Source of the DNA: DASSHC01 sp035693105
Lineage (GTDB): Bacteria > Chloroflexota > Chloroflexia > Thermomicrobiales > Thermomicrobiaceae
DNA: 7,637 bases
Assembly: GCA_035693105.1 (NCBI GenBank)
Contig: DASSHC010000029.1
Coordinates: forward strand, 1-7,637
Direction of reading: 5' to 3'
Shown: positions 1 to 5,560 of the stretch, piece by piece
Layout of the letters: each line of letters starts with the position of its first letter
How positions within the stretch are numbered: the stretch's first letter is position 1
Notes under the pieces: model-generated
What the model was told of the DNA's origin: nothing
Database searches by the model: none
Seen by the model: the letters and a program-made list of their open reading frames with translations, nothing else
Translations under genes and position numbers: made by a program

Positions 1-582
1 GAGACCGTTCGCAAGCGGCGCATCGTGCGCCACTTCAGGCCCGACCCGATCGACCCCGCGGCGGTGAACCGCATGCTCGATCTGGCCCGCCGCGCGCCCA
101 GCGCCGGCTACACCCAGGGGCAAGCGTTCATCGTCGTCACCGACCCGGAGCTGCGCCGGCAGGTGGCCCGCTGCTGCGACCCCGGCGGCCAGCACGCCGC
201 CCGCTTCGGCTACGACTGGGTCGCCGAGGCGCCGCTGCAGATCATCCCCTGCGCCGACGAGGCCGCCTACCACGCGCGCTACCAGGAGCCGGACAAGCTC
301 CAGCCCGGTGGCGCCGAGGTCGAGTGGCCGGTCCCCTTCTGGTTCATCGACATCGGCGCGTCGGTCATGACCCTGTTGCTGGCCGTGGTCGACGAGGGGC
401 TGGCCGCCGGCTACGCCGGCATCCCCGATACGCCGGGGCTACGCGACCTGCTGGGCATCCCCGAGGGGGTCTACCCGGTCGGCGTCATTCCAGTCGGTCA
501 CCCGGCGCCGGACGTGCCCTCGCCCTCGCTCAAGCGCGGCCGCAAGCCGCTGGCGACGGTTGTCCACCGCGAGCGTTGGTAG
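1..582 (+). CDS. Nitroreductase family protein (FMN-dependent oxidoreductase), 5'-truncated by window edge
   Basis: This reading frame is already open at base 1, and its first codons (ETVRKRRIVRHFRP) are the usual N-terminal nitroreductase motif, so the true start lies a few residues outside the window. The GTG at 25 is only an internal valine. The visible 193 residues include the basic RKRR stretch (about residues 4-7) and APSAGYTQ (32-39), which in this family contact FMN. The C-terminal half holds a helix-rich segment (about 116-150) and ends in RGRKPLATVVHRERW, matching the typical RKPL..VVH....W ending. Family members are cytoplasmic, usually dimeric flavoproteins that use NAD(P)H to reduce nitro groups, quinones or related substrates; the actual substrate cannot be read from sequence. 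It ends 134 bp before the DUF47 gene on the same strand, with no clear terminator between. Family call is solid; specific activity is unknown. Confidence 0.88.
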   Translation, partial: ETVRKRRIVRHFRPDPIDPAAVNRMLDLARRAPSAGYTQGQAFIVVTDPELRRQVARCCDPGGQHAARFGYDWVAEAPLQIIPCADEAAYHARYQEPDKLQPGGAEVEWPVPFWFIDIGASVMTLLLAVVDEGLAAGYAGIPDTPGLRDLLGIPEGVYPVGVIPVGHPAPDVPSPSLKRGRKPLATVVHRERW

Positions 583-716
583 CGGCCAATCACGCCGCGC
601 CGGGCGCCGTCAGACATGGCCATCGTTCTGCTATGTTGGCGAGCGGCGGAAGCTTGTGAAAAATGCGGCAGGAGCGTGGTGCCGCGCCACGCGCGACCAG
701 CGGTGAAGGAGCTGCG

Positions 717-1358
717 ATGATCTACAAACGTTTCCTGCCCCGCAACGAGGAGTTCTACGCCTACTTCAACGAGATCGCCAGCACCAACGCCGAGGCCGCG
801 CAGTTGCTCTATGAGATCCTGGAGTCGATGGAGGATGTGGAGCGCCGCGTGCGCCACCTGCGCGACCTGGAGCACCGCGCCGACGAGACCGCCCACCGCA
901 TCTACAACGCGCTCGACAGCACCTTCGTCACTCCGATCGACCGGGAGGACATCCGCACGCTGACCTCGCAATTGGACGACTTCATGGACTTCATCGAGGA
1001 GGCCGGGCGCCGCATCCTGCTCTACCGCTTCGACTCCTCCACCGACATCGCGCGGCTCATGGGCCGGCTGATCGTCGAGCAGGCCGAGGCGCTCAAGGAG
1101 GGCGTGCCGCTGCTGGAGCACACCAAGCAGCAGAACCAGGCGATCCGCCGCATGATCCTGGAGGTCAACCGGCTGGAGAATGAGGCGGACGACGGGCTGA
1201 ACCAGGCGCTCGGCAACCTGTTCGACGGCGTGGACGACATTCCCGGCATGATCCGCTCGATCCGCTGGGGCGAGGTGTACCAGATTCTGGAGGATGCGAC
1301 CGACCGAGCGGAGAACGTCGCCAACACCATCGAAGGGATCACGCTGAAGTATGCCTAG
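717..1358 (+). CDS. DUF47 family PhoU-like protein, accessory to the PiT phosphate permease
   Basis: This 213-aa all-helical soluble protein belongs to the DUF47/PhoU-like family. I chose the ATG at 717 because AAGGAG (706-711) lies 5 nt upstream; the in-frame ATG at 663 would add 18 low-complexity residues and lacks a good SD. Two PhoU-type acidic repeats are visible: LEHRADE (residues 51-57) and LENEADD (153-159), each with an E-x-x-x-D pattern that in PhoU relatives binds metal ions. The segment FVTPIDREDI (70-79) is the family signature. DUF47 genes are commonly found directly before pit genes and are thought to modulate the permease. Here the stop codon overlaps the permease start by 8 nt, which implies translational coupling and a joint role in low-affinity phosphate uptake. 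Regulation by phosphate is inferred; I see no convincing PHO box. Confidence 0.92.
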   Translation: MIYKRFLPRNEEFYAYFNEIASTNAEAAQLLYEILESMEDVERRVRHLRDLEHRADETAHRIYNALDSTFVTPIDREDIRTLTSQLDDFMDFIEEAGRRILLYRFDSSTDIARLMGRLIVEQAEALKEGVPLLEHTKQQNQAIRRMILEVNRLENEADDGLNQALGNLFDGVDDIPGMIRSIRWGEVYQILEDATDRAENVANTIEGITLKYA

Positions 1359-2361
1359 CACGGCGCTGCTTCTGCTGATCCTGATCGTCGTGATCGGCGT
1401 GATCTTCGACTTCATCAACGGCTTCCACGATACGGCCAACGCCATCGCGACCTCGGTCGCGACCCGCGTCCTCACCCCCGGACAGGCGGTGGCGATGTCG
1501 GCCGTCTTCAACTTCGTCGGCGCGCTCTCGGGCACGGCGGTGGCGACCACGGTGGGCCGGGGGATTATCAACCCGGCCAACTCGACCCAGCTGGTGGTGA
1601 TCGCCGCGCTCGTCTCGGCCATCGCCTGGGATCTGGTGACCTGGTACTTCGGCATCCCCTCCAGCTCCAGCCACGCGCTGATCTTCTCGATCGTCGGCTC
1701 CGGCATCGCCGCCGCCGGGCTCGACGCCATCGAAACCAGCGGCCTGAGCAAGACCTTCCAGGGGCTGGTCTTCTCGCCCCTCTTCGGCTTCGCCGTCGGC
1801 TTCGCGGTGATGATCGGGCTCTTCTGGATTTTCGCGCGGGTCCGGCCGCGCGTGGTCAACAGCATCTTCGGCAAGCTGCAGATCCTCTCGGCGGCGTACA
1901 TGTCGTACAGCCACGGCCTCGGCGACGCGCAGAAGACGATGGGCATCATCACCATGGCGCTCGCCAGCTACTATGGCTGGAGCGGCGACCAGTGGCACGT
2001 GCCGATCTGGGTCATCGCCACCGCCGCCAGCGCCATGAGCCTGGGGACCGGGGTCGGCGGCTGGCGCGTGATCAACACCATGGGCTTCAAGGTGGTGGAG
2101 CTGCGCCCGATCAACGGCTTCGCGGCGGAGACCGCGGCCGCCAGTATCATCGAGATCGCGGCTCGCCTCGGCATCCCGACCTCGACCACCCACGTCATCT
2201 CCTCGGCCATCCTGGGAGTCGGCTCGACCCGGCGCGTCTCGGCCGTCCGCTGGGGCATCGCCGGCCGCATCCTGGCGGCCTGGGTCATCACCATTCCGGC
2301 CTGCATCGCGATGGGCTGGATCATCTACGAGATCCTCTCCCTCGTGTCCGGCGGGCACTGA
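1351..2361 (+). CDS. PiT family inorganic phosphate transporter
   Basis: This 336-aa polytopic inner-membrane protein is a PiT (PHO4) family permease, which imports inorganic phosphate (often as a metal-phosphate) using the H+ or Na+ gradient. The N-terminal signature is clear: DFINGFHDTANAIATS (residues 20-35), the bacterial form of the GANDxxN-type motif. The family's internal duplication is also visible. FGIPSSSSHAL (about 100-110) is mirrored by LGIPTSTTHVI (273-283), and the N-terminal signature by PINGFAAETAAAS (253-265). About ten hydrophobic segments fill the length. The ATG at 1351 lies within the end of the DUF47 gene, so ribosomes finishing that gene could reinitiate here. Length is typical of compact bacterial PiT proteins (about 330-340 aa). 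No terminator is evident just after the stop. Coupling ion not determinable. Confidence 0.95.
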   Translation: MPSTALLLLILIVVIGVIFDFINGFHDTANAIATSVATRVLTPGQAVAMSAVFNFVGALSGTAVATTVGRGIINPANSTQLVVIAALVSAIAWDLVTWYFGIPSSSSHALIFSIVGSGIAAAGLDAIETSGLSKTFQGLVFSPLFGFAVGFAVMIGLFWIFARVRPRVVNSIFGKLQILSAAYMSYSHGLGDAQKTMGIITMALASYYGWSGDQWHVPIWVIATAASAMSLGTGVGGWRVINTMGFKVVELRPINGFAAETAAASIIEIAARLGIPTSTTHVISSAILGVGSTRRVSAVRWGIAGRILAAWVITIPACIAMGWIIYEILSLVSGGH

Positions 2362-2422
2362 TCTTGCGAGAGTTGGGTTACGGTTGTGATCAGGTTGAGC
2401 CGAACCGAGGATTGAGCAGGGC

Positions 2423-2437
2423 GGCGCGCGGCGCGCC
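2423..2437. repeat. Perfect palindrome just upstream of the 111-aa gene
   Basis: GGCGCGC and GCGCGCC flank a single central G, and the flanking C (2422) and G (2438) extend the match to 17 bp. It ends 4 nt before the SD (2442-2448) of the next gene, where an operator would sit. In DNA this GC-rich such a palindrome can arise by chance, so an operator role is only a possibility. Confidence 0.3.
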
Positions 2438-2452
2438 GGACGAGGGGGCGGG

Positions 2453-2788
2453 ATGGACGCGGGAGCGCAGGCGGAGCGCGCGACGCGCGACCGTTGGCTG
2501 CGGCGTGCCGAGCAGGGGCGCGCGGAGGCGCGCGAGATCGTCGTCAATCGTGGCAGGCTCGGTTGGGGCGTGATGAGCGTGGAGTACTCTACGATGCAGC
2601 CCTCGCCCGCGCAGTGGGTGGCGATGGCGGTCATGCCGGTCACGCCCGCGGTGGAGGGGACCAGCCGGATGATCGTCGGCACCGGGGCGAGTGAGTTCGC
2701 GGCGGTCGAGGCCCTGGCCGAGCGGCTGACCCGCCTGCTGCCCCAGCCGGAACCGCCGGCCCAGCCGAGCGACTGGTTCGGTGACTAG
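2453..2788 (+). CDS. Hypothetical protein, 111 aa
   Basis: I do not recognise this protein. The frame looks genuinely coding: third codon positions are overwhelmingly G or C, and the ATG is preceded by GAGGGGG (2442-2448) at 4-nt spacing. Residues 1-30 form a charged, Arg/Glu/Ala-rich helix (ERATRDRWLRRAEQGRAEAR). Residues about 31-75 alternate hydrophobic and polar in a way that suggests beta strands (WGVMSVEYS, WVAMAVMPV, SRMIVGTG). A second helix follows (EFAAVEALAERLTRLL) and then a proline-rich tail ending in DWFGD. There is no signal peptide or membrane segment, so it is probably cytoplasmic. It lies 91 bp after the PiT gene on the same strand and could be a trailing operon member. Its stop overlaps the stop of the convergent receiver gene. 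An alternative start at the internal Met codons is possible. Confidence 0.65.
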   Translation: MDAGAQAERATRDRWLRRAEQGRAEAREIVVNRGRLGWGVMSVEYSTMQPSPAQWVAMAVMPVTPAVEGTSRMIVGTGASEFAAVEALAERLTRLLPQPEPPAQPSDWFGD

Positions 2789-3189
2789 CGCAGGGCCGAT
2801 GCCGATCCGCCCGACGGTGATCCGCCCGCGTTGAAGCGCGCGATCAGGCCCAGCAGATCGTCGAGATCGAAGGGTTTTTGCAGGACCGCGTCGGCCTCCA
2901 GTTCGCCGGCGAGGGTATCGGCGTCGGCGGCCGCGGTCAGCAGGATGATCGGCGCGTGCGGCAGCGCCTCAGCGCGGTAGGCGCTGGCGAAGGCCGCGCC
3001 ATCCATCACCGGCATCCGCGTATCGAGCAGGATTACGCCCGGCCGCGCCTGCCCCTGCCGCAGCAGGTCGAGCGCGGCCGCGCCATTCGCGGCGGCCACG
3101 ACTTGATACCCCTCGTCGCCGAGCGCCAGGGCGACCAGATCGCGAATGCCCTCGTCATCGTCGATGATCAGGACCGGTGCCGGGCTCAC
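2785..3189 (-). CDS. Receiver-only response regulator (CheY/Spo0F-like single domain)
   Basis: This 134-aa protein is one response-regulator receiver domain with no output domain. The acidic pocket is DDDE (residues 10-13), the phospho-acceptor is D56 (LLDTRMPVMDG), and the conserved switch residues are T85 (LLTAAAD) and K105 (LQKPFD), so it should be phosphorylatable. A short Gly/Ser-rich tail follows residue 118. The start is a GTG (3187-3189) with a G-rich, imperfect SD-like stretch upstream. Such proteins act by phosphorelay or by binding partners; no histidine kinase or partner is in the window, so it is an orphan here. The gene has its own promoter candidate and structured leader, and lies 143 bp downstream of topoisomerase IB on the same strand. 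Its stop codon shares CTAG with the convergent 111-aa gene. Confidence 0.92.
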   Translation of the reverse strand: MSPAPVLIIDDDEGIRDLVALALGDEGYQVVAAANGAAALDLLRQGQARPGVILLDTRMPVMDGAAFASAYRAEALPHAPIILLTAAADADTLAGELEADAVLQKPFDLDDLLGLIARFNAGGSPSGGSASALR

Positions 3190-3206
3190 CCCATCCCCAA
3201 CCCAGT

Positions 3207-3230
3207 GCCGCGTGATCTACCTCACGCGGC
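3207..3230 (-). promoter_or_regulatory. Perfect 9-bp hairpin in the response-regulator leader
   Basis: GCCGCGTGA (3207-3215) and TCACGCGGC (3222-3230) are exact inverted repeats around a 6-nt loop. On the - strand the hairpin ends 17 nt before the GTG start, close to the likely ribosome-binding site. There is no T-run behind it, so it looks more like a leader structure or a protein-binding palindrome than an intrinsic terminator. Function is inferred. Confidence 0.5.
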
Positions 3231-3250
3231 TCCGATCTACGATCTCCGAT
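3230..3250. repeat. Three tandem 7-bp repeats
   Basis: Reading the + strand, CTCCGAT is followed directly by CTACGAT and again by CTCCGAT, so three heptamers in tandem differ at one base only. They fall between the predicted transcription start of the response regulator (about 3268) and its leader hairpin. Tandem short direct repeats near a promoter often bind regulators, but no specific regulator can be named. Confidence 0.55.
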
Positions 3251-3275
3251 TCAGCCGGTCGCGCTCGTCGGAGGC

Positions 3276-3303
3276 AGTATAGCACCTCGGCAGGAGCCGT
3301 CAG
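3276..3303 (-). promoter_or_regulatory. Sigma-70-like promoter for the response regulator
   Basis: On the - strand, CTGACG (3303-3298, 4 of 6 to TTGACA) is followed after 16 bp by TATACT (3281-3276, 5 of 6 to TATAAT), an unusually AT-rich island in this DNA. Transcription would begin near 3268, giving an untranslated leader of about 80 nt that contains the heptamer repeats and the hairpin. Confidence 0.5.
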
Positions 3304-3322
3304 GGGGTGAGTTCGGGACAGA

Positions 3323-3345
3323 CCTGGCCCGATCACGCGGCCAGG
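3323..3345 (-). terminator. Stem-loop spanning the topoisomerase IB stop codon
   Basis: CCTGGCC (3323-3329) and GGCCAGG (3339-3345) are exact 7-bp inverted repeats around a 9-nt loop, and the TGA stop of topoisomerase IB (3333-3335) sits in that loop. The downstream sequence on the - strand is not T-rich, so termination would be weak or Rho-assisted; it may instead affect mRNA stability. Confidence 0.3.
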
Positions 3346-4430
3346 GCATGCTCTTCCTGTTCGAGCACGTGGAGCAGGATCTGCTCGTCGCGGCGCAGGC
3401 CACGCCGGGTACGGCCCACCGTGCCGAGCTGCGCCAACCGGCCGTCGAGGTAGTGGTTGATCACGGCGGGGTGGACGTAGCTGCGGCGGCAGACGGCGGG
3501 AGTGTTGCCGAGCACCTGGGCGGTCGCCTTGATCGCCTCGCGCACGTCCTTCTCGGCCTGCTTGCGGCTCTCGGCCGCGGCGTGCTCGCGCAGCGCCTGC
3601 ATCGTCAGCACCGTCCCGGCCCAGGTGCGGAAATCCTTGGCGCTGAACTCCTCCCCCGTGAGCGCGCGCAGGTAGTCGTTGACGTCCTCCGAGTGAATCG
3701 TCTGGCGATTCCCCGCTTCGTCGAGGTACTGGAAGAGATCGTAGCCGGGGATATCCTGGCAGCGCTTGACGATGCCCGCCAGGCGGCGATCCTGCAGGAT
3801 GACCTCGTGCGCCTTGCCGGCCTTGCCGACGAAGTGGAACTCGATCTTGGCGCCCGTGATCGTGACGTGCCGGTCGCGCAGCGTGGTCAGGCCGTACGAG
3901 TGGTTCTCCCGGGCGTACTCGGGGTTGCCGATGCGGATGTGGGTCTCGTCCAGCAGCCGGACGACCGCGGCCAGCACCTTCTCGCGCGGCAGGCCCGGCC
4001 GGGTCAGAGCGCGCTCGACGCCGCGCCGGATGCGCGGCAGCGCCTGACCGAAGGCGAGCATGCGCTCGTACTTGGTGGCGTCGCGCACCGCGCGCCAGCG
4101 GTCATGATAGCGGTACTGCTTGCGGCCCTTCTTGTCGCGGCCGGTGGCCTGGATATGCCCGTTGGGCGCGGGGCAGATCCAGACGCGCGTCCAGGCCGGC
4201 GGGATGGCCAGAGCGCGGATGCGCGCCAGCACCTTCTCGTCACTGACGCGCTCGCCTTTCGCGTTGAGATAGACGAAGCCGTGACCGGTCCGACGGCGGC
4301 GGATGCCGGGGCTGCCGTCATTGACGTAGCGGAGCCCGGCGGCGGTGGCTGCCTCCTCGGCCTCGGCCGCCGCCTCGTGCGTCTCCCCCTCCGCCTGCCG
4401 GGGGTTGTTCCCGGCACGCCGCGCTGCCAC
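3333..4430 (-). CDS. DNA topoisomerase IB (bacterial, poxvirus-like type)
   Basis: This 365-aa protein matches bacterial type IB topoisomerases, which nick one DNA strand through a 3'-phosphotyrosine and relax supercoils without ATP or Mg2+. The N-terminal domain begins GLRYVNDGSPGIRRRR (residues 32-47). The catalytic domain carries R166 (THIRIGN), K203 (FVGKAGK), R268 (FRTWAGT), N309 (LGNTP) and the nucleophile Y318 (CRRSYVHP). Spacings of 37, 102 and 152 residues from R166 to K203, R268 and Y318 agree with what I remember for the Deinococcus radiodurans enzyme. Asn at 309, where poxvirus and eukaryotic enzymes have His, is also seen there. The frame stays open far upstream, but I chose the GTG at 4430 because GGGAGG lies 6 nt upstream and upstream codons overlap the PRC-barrel gene. 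It follows that gene by 71 bp and may share its transcript. Confidence 0.95.
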   Translation of the reverse strand: MAARRAGNNPRQAEGETHEAAAEAEEAATAAGLRYVNDGSPGIRRRRTGHGFVYLNAKGERVSDEKVLARIRALAIPPAWTRVWICPAPNGHIQATGRDKKGRKQYRYHDRWRAVRDATKYERMLAFGQALPRIRRGVERALTRPGLPREKVLAAVVRLLDETHIRIGNPEYARENHSYGLTTLRDRHVTITGAKIEFHFVGKAGKAHEVILQDRRLAGIVKRCQDIPGYDLFQYLDEAGNRQTIHSEDVNDYLRALTGEEFSAKDFRTWAGTVLTMQALREHAAAESRKQAEKDVREAIKATAQVLGNTPAVCRRSYVHPAVINHYLDGRLAQLGTVGRTRRGLRRDEQILLHVLEQEEHALAA

Positions 4431-4436
4431 GATAAT

Positions 4437-4442
4437 CCTCCC
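4437..4442 (-). promoter_or_regulatory. RBS fixing the topoisomerase IB GTG start
   Basis: On the - strand GGGAGG is followed by 6 nt (ATTATC) and then GTG at 4430. This sets the start well inside a longer open frame whose first 113 codons mostly overlap the neighbouring gene out of frame. Confidence 0.75.
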
Positions 4443-4501
4443 ACACCAGTCACTGCCCGCCTCATGCGAGTCGTGTCGCGCGGCTATCCCTGTCTGCCCG
4501 C

Positions 4502-4807
4502 CTACCCTTGCAAGAAGCCGGGTTGCTCGTCGAACCCCAGCTCGTGGATGCGGTTTTCGAGCAGGTTGAGCGTCACACCCGTCGGGGTGATCTGGCTCAC
4601 CTGGCTGAACGGCACCCAGAGCATCTCCTGGGGCGTTTTGATCGCCATGTAGGGGTCGATCACCTTGGGCGCCGCTTCCGGCGGCGGCACGCCATAGTCG
4701 GCATTGCGGTAGACCTTCTCCACCGTGCCGATGCGGCGCCCCTCGCTGTCGAAGACGGGCGTGCCCCATTGGATCGCCATCTCGCGCATTTGCCGTTCCG
4801 GGTCCAT
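4502..4807 (-). CDS. PRC-barrel-like domain protein, 101 aa
   Basis: The 101-aa product has a single small beta-barrel-type domain. Residues 14-34 read WGTPVFDSEGRRIGTV...YR, the PRC-barrel opening (G.PV.D..G..IG.V). Residues 62-82 read MLWVPFSQVSQI...GVTLN, the matching second half, in the style of the PRC-barrel/DUF2171 group. A longer loop (about 36-61, proline-rich) separates them. I chose the ATG at 4807 because AAGGAGG (seen as CCTCCTT on the + strand at 4813-4819) lies 5 nt upstream; longer in-frame starts run into the divergent gene's promoter region. PRC-barrel proteins usually act as small binding or scaffold domains and small stress-related proteins often carry them; no enzymatic role is implied. 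It is the first gene of a possible unit with topoisomerase IB, and is divergent from a second protein with the same domain pattern. Confidence 0.78.
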   Translation of the reverse strand: MDPERQMREMAIQWGTPVFDSEGRRIGTVEKVYRNADYGVPPPEAAPKVIDPYMAIKTPQEMLWVPFSQVSQITPTGVTLNLLENRIHELGFDEQPGFLQG

Positions 4808-4961
4808 GCCACCCTCCTTTCCGCGCTCCGCTCCGGCGAAGGCGGCAACACCGCTGGGCGCAAAGGCCGTTCCACCGCGCCCCGCGTGGTTCGGCACCGG
4901 CACAGAGATTGCAACCCCGTGGGTGCGAGCCATCTTCGCGGAGCAGATGAAGGAGCGCACC
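4808..4961. promoter_or_regulatory. Divergent promoter region between the two PRC-barrel genes
   Basis: The 154-bp spacer must hold promoters for both divergent genes. The best + strand candidate is TTGCAA (4909-4914) with CATCTT (4931-4936) at 16-bp spacing, 25 bp before the ATG at 4962, but the -10 box is poor. TTGCAA is self-complementary and could serve both strands. I see no strong operator palindrome. Confidence 0.35.
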
Positions 4962-5486
4962 ATGACGAAGAGCAATCAGGTCCGCATTCAGCCGGGGGCG
5001 CAGGTCGTCGGCTCCGATAACCAGTACGCGGGGGTCGTGGCGCAGTTGCGCCCGCAGCAGCAGGACATGCTGGTCGTGGACCGGCGCACCGGGGGCGATG
5101 TCTACATCCCCTTCAGCGCGATCCAGGGGCTACGCGGCGACACGGTGGTGCTGAACCTGCCGGCGGCCGATGTCGATCTACGGAACTGGGCGCACCCGGC
5201 CACGGCGGGCACGGTGGGCGGCAGCCCGGCGCGGCCCGGCCCGGCCGGCACCGGCATGCCCTTCGGCGAGCCGGGCTGGCCCACCTTCGAGGGGACCGGC
5301 CGCGACAACCCCGGACCCGGCTCGTCGAACCTGGTGTCGGACAAGAAGGCCGACTTCCCCAACACGCCGACGGCCGGCTCGCTCTCGCGCAACCCGGCGC
5401 CGCGCCCGATCGATCTCGAAGAGGAGATCAACGAGAACTGGATCACCGGCGCCGAGGAGGAGCCACCGGAGCGGCGCGAGCCGTAG
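4962..5486 (+). CDS. PRC-barrel/DUF2171-like protein with disordered Pro/Gly-rich tail
   Basis: The product is 174 aa. I chose the ATG at 4962 because GAAGGAG (4949-4955) lies 6 nt upstream. Residues 10-66 look like a small beta-barrel domain: QPGAQVVGSDNQYAGVVAQL, then MLVVDRRTGGDVYIPFSAI, then DTVVLNL, the DUF2171/PRC-barrel pattern (set value, G.V, VPF/IPF, LNL). Residues about 77-150 are rich in Pro, Gly, Ala and Thr and probably disordered. The C-terminus is acidic (DLEEEINENW, EEEPPERREP). No signal peptide or membrane segment is visible. It is divergent from the 101-aa gene and shares its domain layout, so the two may be paralogues or act together. An earlier in-frame ATG at 4947 is inside the SD region and unlikely. 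A hairpin terminator follows 16 bp after the stop. Confidence 0.75.
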   Translation: MTKSNQVRIQPGAQVVGSDNQYAGVVAQLRPQQQDMLVVDRRTGGDVYIPFSAIQGLRGDTVVLNLPAADVDLRNWAHPATAGTVGGSPARPGPAGTGMPFGEPGWPTFEGTGRDNPGPGSSNLVSDKKADFPNTPTAGSLSRNPAPRPIDLEEEINENWITGAEEEPPERREP

Positions 5487-5501
5487 CCGAGGCGAACGAG
5501 A

Positions 5502-5534
5502 GACGAGACCCCGCGCTCGTCGCGGGGCCTCGTC
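5502..5534. terminator. Bidirectional hairpin terminator between convergent genes
   Basis: Arms 5502-5515 and 5521-5534 form a 14-bp GC-rich stem with one non-Watson-Crick position and a 5-nt loop. That position is an A-C mismatch in + strand RNA but a G-U wobble in - strand RNA, so the stem is more stable for the GT39 transcript. Neither side has a strong U-run. It lies between convergent stops (5486 on +, 5561 on -), where a shared terminator is expected. Confidence 0.7.
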
Positions 5535-5560
5535 GTGTCAGGCGCCGGCCGAAGCCGCGC

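Noticed and set aside
610..640. TATGTT (631-636 region) as a promoter for the DUF47 gene
   Set aside because: No acceptable -35 box at normal spacing; too weak to annotate.
498..1955. Long - strand open frame (485 aa) opposite the nitroreductase end, DUF47 and PiT genes
   Set aside because: It is antisense to three genes with clear family signatures, has no recognisable domain, and is expected in GC-rich DNA where stops are rare.
1339..2682. Long - strand open frame (447 aa) opposite PiT and the 111-aa gene
   Set aside because: Its composition is an Asp/Arg/His/Gly-rich repeat-like string typical of shadow frames; the + strand PiT protein is unmistakable.
4453..4502. 9-bp direct repeat CTGCCCGCC (4453-4461 and 4494-4502) flanking the gap before topoisomerase IB
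   Set aside because: Short and GC-rich, with no inserted element between the copies; likely chance.
3348..4652. Long + strand open frame (434 aa) opposite topoisomerase IB
   Set aside because: It is antisense to an enzyme with all catalytic residues in place; no family features in the shadow product.
4431..4769. N-terminal extension of topoisomerase IB to 478 aa
   Set aside because: The extra 113 residues overlap the PRC-barrel gene out of frame and show no domain; GTG at 4430 has a strong SD at ideal spacing.
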